In this document: one piece after another, positions 1 to 6,441 of the stretch
Layout: the number at the start of each line of letters is the position of its first letter
Position numbering within the stretch: position 1 is the stretch's first letter
DNA from: JAKSCF01 sp028279945
Lineage (GTDB): Bacteria; Bacillota; Clostridia; Peptostreptococcales; JAAYPU01
Direction: 5' to 3'
Length of the DNA stretch: 12,026 nucleotides
Assembly: GCA_028279945.1 (NCBI GenBank)
Contig: JANQMT010000147.1
Span: 1-12,026, forward strand
The notes under the pieces: generated by a model
The model's input: the letters and a program-made list of their open reading frames with translations, nothing else
The model's database searches: none
What the model was told of the DNA's origin: nothing
Program-made: the position numbers and the translations under genes

Positions 1-97
1 TTAATTCCGTTGCACTTCATTAAAACTAGTATTTCTTCATTACAAATTATATACCAAATATCTCCTGTAGTTAATAAATGCGTATTCGTTCAGCAAG
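1..97. repeat. Left copy of ~97-bp inverted repeat flanking the ATP-grasp gene
   Basis: Read on the + strand from base 1, this stretch matches the reverse complement of 1398-1493. Bases 21-67 are identical to the other copy; outside that core there are a few substitutions (positions 13, 17 and several in 68-82) and one single-base indel, then identity resumes (GTATTCGTTCAGCAAG). Both copies begin TTAATTCCGTTG at their outer ends and point inward. The copy starts at the window edge, so its true outer boundary is not seen. No transposase is visible nearby. It could be a MITE-like end, a duplicated intergenic region, or a substrate for inversion. Confidence 0.9.
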
Positions 98-116
98 CCC
101 AAAGTAAGAGTTTTAT

Positions 117-138
117 AAAAAAAAGCCAATATTGGGCT
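117..138 (-). terminator. Rho-independent terminator of the ATP-grasp gene
   Basis: Read on the - strand, the sequence 3 bases after the stop codon is AGCCCAATATTGGCT followed by a run of eight T. AGCC pairs with GGCT, and the stem can extend inward through the AT pairs with one bulged base. Hairpin plus T-tract right after a stop codon is the classic intrinsic terminator layout. Confidence 0.75.
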
Positions 139-141
139 GAC

Positions 142-1374
142 TTAATAAATCCAATAAGGAATAATTAAATTGTTTTTCCCATTCATAATTTTTAAATGCT
201 TAAATGCTTGGTTGATGTTTTCATCCAAGTTTTTTCTGGTTTTACCCGTAATAATCATATAGCCTGCTCGCTGTGAAGCGTTTTCTATAGACGCTATGGT
301 GTCACCTACAGAAAAATTGTGTCTACCCCCAATAACAAAAGGCAAATTTAATTCGGAAAAAGGTGTCATATCGTCAATTTTTCCTGCTTTTGCAAAGAAA
401 AGCTGTACGGATAGGTATTGTTTGTTTTTGGACAAATCATATTGAGATAATGGTTTGGCATCAATAGGATTGCCTAAACTCGATTGTATCACCATATTTA
501 GTAGATTGACACCTGTAAGATGAGGGATCCATTGGTCTTCAAAGGCACCGCCTATTCTGCAAGCGATTTCATTGACTTTGACGCCGTCATGGCCTACCAG
601 CATTTGAAAATATATAGGACCATTTTGAATGTTGAATGCTTTAACCAAATCAAAAGTCATTTGTTGAATCGTATTGGAATATTGGCTAAGGTGTTTTGAA
701 GGAAAAATATGTCCATAGCTGATACCAATAACCGGAGGACTTTCAAAAGTTAAACGATCCGTAATGGTTAGTATATGAACCTTACCATTATTAACCCAGC
801 CGCTGACAGTGATTTCATCACTTGGATAATACTCCTCAACCAGAATTGAATTTTCCCTGGAAAAACTTAAGGTTTTATGAATATAGCTTCTAACCGCTTC
901 AACCGTTTGAAGCTTGTAGACACCTCTTTGCCCTTGAGAATCTAAAGGCTTTATGACTAAGGGAAATGTTAAACCGCTGAGTGCTTTATCATCAAAACCT
1001 TTGGATATAAAAGTGTAGTTTTGTGCCGGGATGTTATTTTGACTCATAATGGTTTTCATGAGCTTCTTATTGGTGACGGATTTGGCTGTATAGGCATCCA
1101 AATAGGAGGGCAGTGCCAATTGCTCAGCCACATATGAACAGGTGTATACGGGCTGGTCGGTACCCAAGGTCATAATACCATCTACATGATGTTTTTTTGC
1201 GATATCTAAAATACCTTGGTGATCAAAAGTACTGGTCATCTCCGAAAAGTCTGCCAAAGACTTGCCGGGAGCATCCGGTAAGTAGTCTGAAACCACAACA
1301 TCTATACCCATTTCTTTTGCTCTTTTGATACCGTTAATTTGGCAGCTCCCACCGCCGAGAATTAATAATTTCAT
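142..1374 (-). CDS. ATP-grasp domain ligase (PurK / carbamoyl-phosphate-synthase-like)
   Basis: Predicted cytoplasmic enzyme of about 410 residues that would join a carboxylate to an amine or thiol using ATP through an acyl-phosphate. Residue numbers are from the upstream Met. Seen: an N-terminal Rossmann-like preATP-grasp domain with LLILGGGSCQ (6-15); the ATP-binding segment PLVIKPLDSQGQRGV (141-155) with the nucleotide-binding Lys; VEEYYPSDEITVSG (182-195); and the Mg-binding strand VNEIACRIGG (270-279). The family covers PurK/PurT-like and amino-acid or peptide ligases; the substrate cannot be read from sequence. An upstream in-frame ATG (1383) directly abuts AAAGG, so ATG 1374, nine bases after AAGG, is the better start. 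The gene is enclosed by a ~97-base inverted repeat and has its own terminator. Lying downstream of a sugar aminotransferase and a GT2, it might acylate an amino sugar (inference). Confidence 0.85.
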   Translation of the reverse strand: MKLLILGGGSCQINGIKRAKEMGIDVVVSDYLPDAPGKSLADFSEMTSTFDHQGILDIAKKHHVDGIMTLGTDQPVYTCSYVAEQLALPSYLDAYTAKSVTNKKLMKTIMSQNNIPAQNYTFISKGFDDKALSGLTFPLVIKPLDSQGQRGVYKLQTVEAVRSYIHKTLSFSRENSILVEEYYPSDEITVSGWVNNGKVHILTITDRLTFESPPVIGISYGHIFPSKHLSQYSNTIQQMTFDLVKAFNIQNGPIYFQMLVGHDGVKVNEIACRIGGAFEDQWIPHLTGVNLLNMVIQSSLGNPIDAKPLSQYDLSKNKQYLSVQLFFAKAGKIDDMTPFSELNLPFVIGGRHNFSVGDTIASIENASQRAGYMIITGKTRKNLDENINQAFKHLKIMNGKNNLIIPYWIY

Positions 1375-1397
1375 GTTTTTCATCCTTTTTTGCCAGT

Positions 1398-1493
1398 CTT
1401 GCTGAACGAATACGTATTAATAGCTGCAGGAGATATTTGGTATATAATTTGTAATGAAGAAATACTAGTTTTAATGGAGTACAACGGAATTAA
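1398..1493. repeat. Right copy of ~97-bp inverted repeat flanking the ATP-grasp gene
   Basis: This is the reverse complement of bases 1-97 with few differences; the 47-base core (repeat positions 21-67) is exact. It occupies most of the 5' leader of the ATP-grasp gene, ending about 24 bases before its start codon. I found no convincing -35/-10 pair directed at that gene within the repeat. A TATAAT (1443-1448, + strand) points the opposite way but lacks a -35. Any mRNA spanning both copies could fold into a very long stem. Confidence 0.9.
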
Positions 1494-1693
1494 AACCAAA
1501 GGGTTGTAATTCTTTGCAGAGGTTTAGGGCACTGACCGTTTTACTTTAGTATTAATTAAATTTAAATCCCTTTGTTTATTTCGTAATGAAAATTTTATAC
1601 CTAATGTCTCTCAACATAAATCATAATGCAAGAGTATTATTAAATATTGACCACTTTTTATTAATGCCTAATGAGTGAAGCTTTCATCGTTAA
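1494..1693. other. AT-rich intergenic spacer, no gene seen
   Basis: About 200 bases between the inverted repeat and the 3' end of the GT2 gene. All reading frames are broken by stops and no hairpin with a T-tract, RNA gene or gene remnant is recognisable. It contains AT-rich runs such as TATTAATTAAATTTAAAT near 1550-1566. Together with the right inverted repeat it makes a gene-free stretch of about 330 bases. Confidence 0.6.
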
Positions 1694-1719
1694 GGGTGGC
1701 TACAAGGAGCTGCCCCTAC
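1694..1719. repeat. Degenerate REP-like intergenic palindrome
   Basis: On the - strand this reads GTAGGGGCAGCTCCTTGTAG followed by CCACCC. GGG pairs with CCC and GCT with AGC around a CCTTGT loop, with two mismatches between. It resembles, from memory, the GTAGGGGCGACC...GGTCGCCC palindromes common between genes in Firmicutes. The leading TAG is the stop codon of the GT2 gene, so the element may have clipped that reading frame. Identity as a repeat family member is inferred; only one copy is in the window. Confidence 0.4.
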
Positions 1720-2450
1720 AGGAGTTTTTCATTCACCTCATAAATAGGATCATTTTTCCTAAAAAGTCGGCAGAACGGGTTGGAAGAATAATAAATATAT
1801 ATTTTTAAAAATATTTTCAGCAGTTTTTTAAAATTATAATTGCTTTGTCCAAACTTTCGAATCTGATGTGTTACATCAATGGATTTCACTTTTTGTGTGA
1901 GTCTGAGAGCAGAGGCTGAAATATAAACATAGCCTTTATCCTGTTTAATAATTTCATCAACAATGTCTTTTTTCAAGATTCTAAAGCTGCTAACCCTAAT
2001 GTCTTTAGGCTTCTTTAAGACGAAATTAAACAACTGATCCGTCATCTTAGACCCTAACTTTCGATAGAAGCTATGATAGCTTTGGTGAAATACACAATAA
2101 ACCATGTCATAGCCCTTATTCATTTCTTCTGCCATAAGCCGGATGTGTTCAGGGTTATGCTGGAGATCATCGTCTATGGTGACAACAAAATCAAAAGAAG
2201 CAGCTTTCATGCCGCATAAAAGCGCACTCTGTTGCCCATAGTTTTTATTTAAACGAAAAGCTTTAACATTATTGTAATGGTTATGTATATCTTTTATAAT
2301 TTCCCAGCTGTTGTCATGGCTAAAATCATCTACAAAAATAATTTCGTATTGGGATGATAACCCGGATAAAACTTTGGTTAACTGGTTAAAAAGCTCTTTT
2401 ATCGACCTACTGCCATTGTAAACAGGAATAATAACTGAAATACTTTTCAT
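1716..2450 (-). CDS. Family 2 glycosyltransferase (DPM1/GtrB-like), short form
   Basis: Likely transfers a sugar from a nucleotide sugar to a membrane acceptor such as polyprenyl phosphate, on the cytoplasmic face. The 244-residue GT-A fold shows the N-terminal VSVIIPVYNG-type strand (ISVIIPVYNG, 4-13), FVDDFSHDNS (39-48) for nucleotide binding, the metal-binding DDDLQHNPEH (93-102) and the QIRKFGQSNY motif (196-205) typical of DPM1/GtrB enzymes. GtrB-like members usually run past 300 residues with two C-terminal membrane helices; here the protein stops just where these should begin, with only KKLLKIFLKIYIYY left. The stop codon lies in a REP-like palindrome, so the C-terminus may be lost secondarily; DPM1-type enzymes without helices also exist. 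It starts 3 bases after the aminotransferase stop, with GGAGG inside that gene's last codons, so the two are translationally coupled. Confidence 0.82.
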   Translation of the reverse strand: MKSISVIIPVYNGSRSIKELFNQLTKVLSGLSSQYEIIFVDDFSHDNSWEIIKDIHNHYNNVKAFRLNKNYGQQSALLCGMKAASFDFVVTIDDDLQHNPEHIRLMAEEMNKGYDMVYCVFHQSYHSFYRKLGSKMTDQLFNFVLKKPKDIRVSSFRILKKDIVDEIIKQDKGYVYISASALRLTQKVKSIDVTHQIRKFGQSNYNFKKLLKIFLKIYIYYSSNPFCRLFRKNDPIYEVNEKLL

Positions 2451-2453
2451 ATA

Positions 2454-3590
2454 CTAAAGTGCCTCCAATATTTCTTTTACTGACTGAATAACAAACCGGC
2501 ATTCTTTCTCTGTCATATGATTATATAAAGGCAGCCTAAGCAGTCCTTCGCTGATTTTATTGGTAATAGGAAAGTCAGAAGGTGAATAGCCCAGCTTTTT
2601 ACCCATAGGGGAGAGATGTAAAGGAACAAAATGAAAATAAGCATATATATGACGCTTTTTTAATTGTTCAATTATATAATCTCTCATATCTTGACTTTCA
2701 AACACAATATAGAATGTATGGCAATTTGAGACATGGTCAGGATAGATATTTGAAAATAACACGATGCCTTTCTTATACGGATATTCAACAAAAAAGTTAT
2801 AGTAGGACAAAAAGTTTTTTTGTCTTTGCTTCGTTAAAGATTTACTTTCTTCCAGCTGAGCTAAAAGAAAAGCCATAGACAGTTCAGACGGTTGTGGATT
2901 AAGTCCCAGGGCATGCCAGCTGTAGGATGATGACTTTCCTTGTAAAAATTCAACTTTATTGGTTCCGTGATGGTAAAGCTGATGTATGTGATGTATAATA
3001 TCTTTATTTTTCGTATTGATTAATAGAGCGCCGCCCTCACCGCATACGATATTTTTTGTAGAGTGAAAGCTAAAAATACCCAAATCACCCCAAGAGCCTA
3101 AAGGTTTTTCTTTGTAAGAAGATAAAAAAGCATGAGCAGAATCTTCAATAACCATAAGATTATTTTTCCGTGCTATTTCAATAAGTTGATGGATATGAGG
3201 AGAAGACCCGCCATAGTCTATGATAATAACTGCTTTGGTTTTTGAAGTTATTTTGGACTGAAAATCTTTTATATCCAGACATAGTGTATTGTCATCAATT
3301 TCGCAAAAAACAGGCTGTGCGCCTGCCAATAAAACCGCATTAGCAGCCGATGGAAACGTAAATGAAGGCAGAATAATTTCGCTTTCCTTGTCACACCAAA
3401 TGGAGCGTACGGCCAGCTCCAGCGCACTAGTAGCAGAAGAAGTCATGATGACTTCTTCTACAGATGTATAGCTTTTTATCCATTCAGCGCACTTTAAAGT
3501 AAAACTTCTTTTATCTAAGTTTTTGGCAGCTGTTTGGATATATTTATTTTCTTTTCCGGTAAATGAAACTTTATTAAACGGTATTTCCAT
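2454..3590 (-). CDS. wecE: WecE/RffA-like sugar aminotransferase (DegT/DnrJ/EryC1/StrS family)
   Basis: PLP-dependent aminotransferase expected to convert a nucleotide-linked 4-keto-6-deoxy sugar to the 4-amino sugar, probably with glutamate as donor. The 378 residues match the family's usual length. Seen: the N-terminal EIPFNK, TSSATSALELA (50-60) in the cofactor phosphate region, LPSFTFPSAANA (74-85), VIEDSAH (147-153) with the Asp contacting the PLP ring, FSFHSTKN (173-180) with Lys179 as Schiff-base lysine, and GEGGALL just after. The stretch GTNKVEFLQG...YSWHALG and the LLRLPLYNHM C-terminal motif resemble E. coli WecE (RffA) from memory, so a TDP-4-keto-6-deoxyhexose is the most likely substrate, though that is inference. 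The start is preceded by AAGGTG at good spacing. It is first in the operon with the GT2. Confidence 0.85.
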   Translation of the reverse strand: MEIPFNKVSFTGKENKYIQTAAKNLDKRSFTLKCAEWIKSYTSVEEVIMTSSATSALELAVRSIWCDKESEIILPSFTFPSAANAVLLAGAQPVFCEIDDNTLCLDIKDFQSKITSKTKAVIIIDYGGSSPHIHQLIEIARKNNLMVIEDSAHAFLSSYKEKPLGSWGDLGIFSFHSTKNIVCGEGGALLINTKNKDIIHHIHQLYHHGTNKVEFLQGKSSSYSWHALGLNPQPSELSMAFLLAQLEESKSLTKQRQKNFLSYYNFFVEYPYKKGIVLFSNIYPDHVSNCHTFYIVFESQDMRDYIIEQLKKRHIYAYFHFVPLHLSPMGKKLGYSPSDFPITNKISEGLLRLPLYNHMTEKECRFVIQSVKEILEAL

Positions 3591-3628
3591 TCTTTATCAC
3601 CTTGATGAAAGTTATTGGTATAGGTTAT

Positions 3629-3637
3629 AATATAACA
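3629..3637 (-). promoter_or_regulatory. Possible extended -10 promoter for the aminotransferase operon
   Basis: On the - strand TGTTATATT fits the extended -10 pattern TGn-TATATT about 40 bases before the aminotransferase start. No good -35 hexamer sits 16-18 bases upstream, so this rests on the -10 alone. Confidence 0.35.
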
Positions 3638-3747
3638 GATAGAAGAAAAATTTCATTTTTTTTGTAATACAATCATTTCTTGTTTTTTATGCTTGCTGAA
3701 TAAATGCTTTTTTAGAATGTGGCCTGATGTTAGTTGGCTTCTAGTAT

Positions 3748-3753
3748 TATAAT
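3748..3753 (+). promoter_or_regulatory. Probable -10 box of the solitary TusA-like gene
   Basis: A perfect TATAAT lies 32 bases before the preferred start at 3786. The -35 is weak (CTGATG at 18 bases spacing). Transcription would start near 3760, which leaves no room for a ribosome site ahead of the ATG at 3765 and supports the start at 3786. Confidence 0.45.
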
Positions 3754-3785
3754 ACAAGTTTTATATGATTAATAGGGGAATGCGT

Positions 3786-4013
3786 ATGAATAATGAACGT
3801 GAACTGGATTGTTTTGGAGAAATGTGTCCAATACCGGTTTTAAGAATAAAAGAAGAACTAAAAAGCATGCGTGAAGGGGATACGCTAAAAGTTATATCCG
3901 ATCACAGCTGCGTTGTGGAATCGATAAAAGACCATTTTACTAAAAAACAATTATATGTAGAAGTGGAAGAAGCTATTAATGGGGTATGGGAGATATTCAT
4001 AACCCTGAGGTAG
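3786..4013 (+). CDS. TusA/SirA-family sulfur carrier protein (solitary copy)
   Basis: Small cytoplasmic persulfide carrier of the TusA fold, 75 residues. The family hallmark is C-P-x-P in DCFGEMCPIPVL: Cys14 is the expected persulfide cysteine. Cys9 in front of it and Cys42 in SDHSC are shared with the two TusA-like proteins of the downstream operon, a three-cysteine pattern not required in classical TusA. Residues after position 43 differ strongly from that pair (VVESIKDHF instead of AMKNVPEW), so it is a divergent paralogue, not a recent copy. In-frame ATGs at 3765 and 3780 are worse starts: AGGGGA at 3774-3779 is well spaced only for 3786, giving the same length as the paralogues. It has its own promoter and converges on the LysR gene. 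Confidence 0.85.
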   Translation: MNNERELDCFGEMCPIPVLRIKEELKSMREGDTLKVISDHSCVVESIKDHFTKKQLYVEVEEAINGVWEIFITLR

Positions 4014-4035
4014 TATGCCGATACAACATACTACC
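4009..4035. terminator. Hairpin between convergent TusA-like and LysR genes
   Basis: GGTAGTATG and CATACTACC form a perfect 9-bp stem around a 9-base loop. The stem includes the TAG stop codon of the TusA-like gene and lies 9 bases from the LysR stop. There is no T-run on either strand, so it is not a standard intrinsic terminator; it may protect 3' ends or act as a weak bidirectional terminator. Confidence 0.5.
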
Positions 4036-4044
4036 CCACAATGG

Positions 4045-4941
4045 TTAACAAAAACTATTGCTTCCCAATACTTTAAAAGCTTCGATGAATTCGTTAACGG
4101 ATTTGTTTCTGCTCTGTCCTTTTTTGCTTATCATATAAACATCTTGTACAATGTTAAAATCTTCGATTTTAACTACTTTAAATCTTTTTCTATATAATTC
4201 CTCTTTAACCGCAACATAAGGTATAAAACCTACACCATGACCTCTAACAACTGAAGATTTTAATGCTTCTATGGAGTCTGTTTCAAAAACGATATTTAAA
4301 TTGTCATACTCATAATTCATATATTGTAATTCTTTTTTAAAAATGCTCTTAATTTCATACTTATCATTTAATGTGATAAGAGGAAATTTAAATAAATCTT
4401 CTAAATAAATGGTATCAGGTGTTTTGCCATTGGTATTGGATATCAGTACAATGGTATTACTTCCAACCTTTTCTGAATGGAGCTCATCAGAAAGTGGGTC
4501 GCCGTTAATAAATCCAATATCACAAATATCATTGGCAATATTATCCACTATATCTGAGGAAGGGTTAGAGGTCAATTCATATTTATGATACCCATATTGT
4601 TCTTTTACTTTATATAAGGTACAGGGCAAGGCGTGGTCTGTAATGGCATAATTTGCCTGAATTTTAATAATGGATATGTTTTCTTCGACAGATTGAATTT
4701 CTTCTTGCATTTTAGAATAAGTTCTCATAATGTTCTCGGAATACTTTAAGACCACCTGTCCTATTTCGGTAAGGGTCACTCCTTTATTACTTCTTTCTAG
4801 GAGATCAACGCCCAAGCTTTCTTCGAATTTTTGTATTTGTTGACTTAAAGCAGATTGAGATATATGTTGGTTCTTTGCTACTTTTGAAATACTTTTTGCC
4901 TTAGCAACCTGATAAAAGTACTCAAAATTTTCTATATGCAT
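4045..4941 (-). CDS. LysR-family transcriptional regulator
   Basis: DNA-binding regulator of 298 residues, the usual LysR length. The N-terminal winged helix-turn-helix is clear: MHIENFEYFYQVAKAKSISK, then NQHISQSALSQQIQKFEESL as recognition region and LLERSNKGVTLTEIG as wing, followed by a linker helix and a periplasmic-binding-protein-like effector domain to about residue 290. LysR proteins such as CysB, CysL and CbbR often control sulfur or carbon assimilation genes lying divergently, the arrangement seen here with the YeeE/TusA operon. The ligand cannot be told. Longer in-frame starts exist up to 5010, but those would lie within its own promoter; ATG 4941 has AGAGGA ten bases upstream and begins exactly where family members begin. 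Confidence 0.9.
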   Translation of the reverse strand: MHIENFEYFYQVAKAKSISKVAKNQHISQSALSQQIQKFEESLGVDLLERSNKGVTLTEIGQVVLKYSENIMRTYSKMQEEIQSVEENISIIKIQANYAITDHALPCTLYKVKEQYGYHKYELTSNPSSDIVDNIANDICDIGFINGDPLSDELHSEKVGSNTIVLISNTNGKTPDTIYLEDLFKFPLITLNDKYEIKSIFKKELQYMNYEYDNLNIVFETDSIEALKSSVVRGHGVGFIPYVAVKEELYRKRFKVVKIEDFNIVQDVYMISKKGQSRNKSVNEFIEAFKVLGSNSFC

Positions 4942-4980
4942 GTAACCAATTCCTCTCATTTTATTATTATTTTTCTTCTT

Positions 4981-5010
4981 ATTGTAACAATTATTCATAG
5001 CTATTGTCAA
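4981..5010 (-). promoter_or_regulatory. Promoter of the LysR gene
   Basis: On the - strand a perfect -35 TTGACA (5010-5005) is followed after 18 bases by TACAAT (4986-4981). The start of transcription would fall near 4974, about 33 bases ahead of the start codon chosen at 4941. Confidence 0.6.
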
Positions 5011-5014
5011 TTTC

Positions 5015-5033
5015 GATACTACATCAGCATATC
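5015..5033. promoter_or_regulatory. Candidate LysR operator, GATA-N11-TATC dyad
   Basis: GATA and TATC are symmetric arms separated by 11 bases, the size and AT-rich symmetry typical of LysR-type binding sites. It sits between the divergent promoters, centred about 50 bases before the predicted + strand transcription start, where an activator of this family would normally sit. Confidence 0.35.
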
Positions 5034-5057
5034 AAATAGAGTAAGAGGAAAAATTTA

Positions 5058-5066
5058 TGTTAAAAT
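5058..5066 (+). promoter_or_regulatory. Possible extended -10 promoter of the sulfur operon
   Basis: TGTTAAAAT matches TGn-TAnAAT. No good -35 lies upstream, as expected for a promoter that needs an activator such as the divergent LysR protein. It lies about 46 bases before the start codon of the first operon gene. Confidence 0.35.
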
Positions 5067-5112
5067 CAAGTCAAAGATTGTTAATAAAATATCATTTTAA
5101 GGAGTGAGGCAG

Positions 5113-5802
5113 ATGACGGATGTTAGCACAACAACTCAAAGTTCAGCTAGAAGACGTTCAAGAACACCTAGAAAACCCAAAAAAAATATGCTTCCTCATG
5201 CAACTGTACTTGGCATAATCATGATTGCTTTTGCAGTTTACCTTATAACTAAAGATTCCCATTTATCACTGTTTTGGGTGACGGGAGCTTGCTTTGGTTT
5301 TATTCTGCAAAGGTCTCGATTTTGTTTCACAGCATCCATGAGAGATCCATATCTAACGGGAAGCACTACTATTACCAGAGCCGTTTTAATTGCGTTTGCC
5401 ATAACAACCATTGGATTTACTGCAATAAAGTATGGCTACTTTATTAATGGTCTTCCTATACCCGGCCAAAGTTATGTTGCCCCTATTAGTGGAGCTACTG
5501 CTATAGGTGCTGTGATGTTTGGTATAGGAATGGTTATCGCAGGCGGATGTGCTTCAGGGACATTGATGCGTGTAGGAGAAGGCTTTATTATGAATATCTT
5601 ATCTCTTGCGTTTTTCGTTATTGGGTCATTGCTTGGAGCGTATCATTTCGGATGGTGGAAATTGAACTTTATGCTAAAAGGAACAGAAGTTTTCTTACCG
5701 GATGTATTTGGATGGCTGGGAGGGTTATTAATCAACTTGCTGATTATAGCTATTTTGTACATTTTAGCCGACAAGTGGGAAAACAGAGAAAAATCAGCTT
5801 AA
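5113..5802 (+). CDS. YeeE/YedE-family sulfur transporter, N-terminal half
   Basis: Inner-membrane protein of 229 residues, one half of a YeeE/YedE (TsuA-type) transporter; characterised members take up thiosulfate through a line of conserved cysteines. After a basic, cytoplasmic tail (SARRRSRTPRKPKKN) there are about five or six hydrophobic segments. Diagnostic motifs are CFGFILQRSRFCFTASMRD (60-78) and AGGCASGTLMRVGEG (143-157); Cys60, Cys71 and Cys146 are candidates for the conserved pore thiols. Full-length YeeE proteins are about 330-400 residues; the matching C-terminal half is encoded separately at 6442, after two TusA-like genes, so the transporter is split. ATG 5113 has AAGGAG eight bases upstream; the in-frame GTG at 5104 overlaps that site. 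First gene of the operon. Confidence 0.88.
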   Translation: MTDVSTTTQSSARRRSRTPRKPKKNMLPHATVLGIIMIAFAVYLITKDSHLSLFWVTGACFGFILQRSRFCFTASMRDPYLTGSTTITRAVLIAFAITTIGFTAIKYGYFINGLPIPGQSYVAPISGATAIGAVMFGIGMVIAGGCASGTLMRVGEGFIMNILSLAFFVIGSLLGAYHFGWWKLNFMLKGTEVFLPDVFGWLGGLLINLLIIAILYILADKWENREKSA

Positions 5803-5849
5803 ATCATTATTAATTATTTAACAGAAGAATTAAAGGAGGAACAAATCAG

Positions 5850-6077
5850 ATGAAAGAAGTCGTATTAGATTGTTTAGGAGAAGCGTGTCCGGTACCTTTA
5901 GTAAAAACAGAAAATGCATTAAAAGAACTTGAAGTAGGAGATTTATTGATTGTTCAAGTTGACCACAGCTGTGCCATGAAAAATGTACCTGAGTGGGGAA
6001 GAAAAAATGGTCATAACGTGGAAATCGAAGAAGTAGATGATGGAGAATGGGAAGTATTTATAGAAAAAACTAAATAG
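5850..6077 (+). CDS. TusA-family sulfur carrier, operon copy 1 (TsuB-like)
   Basis: 75-residue sulfur carrier. DCLGEACPVPLV holds the CPxP motif with Cys13 as persulfide site; Cys8 and Cys41 (VDHSCAMKN) are also present. TusA-family proteins next to YeeE transporters (TsuB type) are known to cooperate with the transporter in thiosulfate uptake, and its position between the two transporter halves fits a role as cytoplasmic sulfur acceptor at the channel exit. The C-terminal half is strongly acidic (EIEEVDDGEWEVFIE). The next gene is a near-identical paralogue, with seven substitutions in the first 73 residues. AAGGAGG lies ten bases before the ATG, and 47 bases separate it from the preceding gene. 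Confidence 0.9.
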   Translation: MKEVVLDCLGEACPVPLVKTENALKELEVGDLLIVQVDHSCAMKNVPEWGRKNGHNVEIEEVDDGEWEVFIEKTK

Positions 6078-6116
6078 TAAGCAATTATATTAACGAAGTG
6101 AAAGCTGAATATTAAG

Positions 6117-6137
6117 AATTTTGTACCCTGCAAAATT
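6117..6137 (+). other. Hairpin in the spacer between the two TusA-like genes
   Basis: AATTTTG and CAAAATT form a 7-bp perfect stem around TACCCTG. The stem is AT-rich and is followed by ATCTTTATTATT, not a proper T-tract. It could be an mRNA processing or stability element that sets different levels of the flanking genes; weak evidence. Confidence 0.3.
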
Positions 6138-6183
6138 ATCTTTATTATTCGTTACTCATTAATCATTAAGGGAGGATTAATCT

Positions 6184-6408
6184 ATGAAAGAAGTTGTATT
6201 AGATTGTTTAGGTGAGGCTTGTCCTGTACCTTTAGTAAAAACTGAGAATGCTTTAAAGGAATTAAATGCCGGAGATGTACTGATTGTCCAAGTTGACCAC
6301 AGTTGTGCCATGAAAAATGTACCGGAATGGGCTAGAAAAAATGGATATAACGTGGAAATAGACGAAGTGGACGATGGTGAGTGGGAGGTTATTATAGAAA
6401 AACCTTAA
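6184..6408 (+). CDS. TusA-family sulfur carrier, operon copy 2 (TsuB-like)
   Basis: 74-residue paralogue of the preceding gene with the same CPxP motif (Cys13) and the same extra cysteines Cys8 and Cys41. Differences from copy 1 are at residues 28 (E to N), 29 (V to A), 32 (L to V), 50 (G to A), 55 (H to Y), 60 (E to D), 70 (F to I) and the last residues (TK versus P). None touches the motif, so both should be active; the pair may differ in partner choice, hand sulfur to each other, or simply raise dosage. GGGAGG is eight bases before the ATG. The transporter C-terminal half follows 33 bases on. Confidence 0.9.
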   Translation: MKEVVLDCLGEACPVPLVKTENALKELNAGDVLIVQVDHSCAMKNVPEWARKNGYNVEIDEVDDGEWEVIIEKP

Positions 6409-6441
6409 ACCCTGTATGAATAGAAAAAAGGAGGGTTGTTC

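Larger units (their letters stand above)
5850..6408 (+). repeat. Tandem duplication of a TusA-like gene
   Basis: The genes at 5850-6077 and 6184-6408 are homologous along their whole length at the DNA level. Most DNA differences fall at third codon positions while the proteins stay almost identical, which points to an old duplication kept under purifying selection. The 106-base spacer between them is not obviously duplicated. Confidence 0.85.

Noticed and set aside
3289..3471. 60-codon + strand reading frame inside the aminotransferase gene
   Set aside because: It is antisense to the strongly supported aminotransferase, has no ribosome site and no recognisable domain.
3688..3706. TTGCTGAATAAATGC resembling the inner end of the ~97-bp inverted repeat (TTGCTGAACGAATACGC)
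   Set aside because: Only about nine contiguous bases match and the conserved 47-base core is absent, so chance is the simpler explanation.
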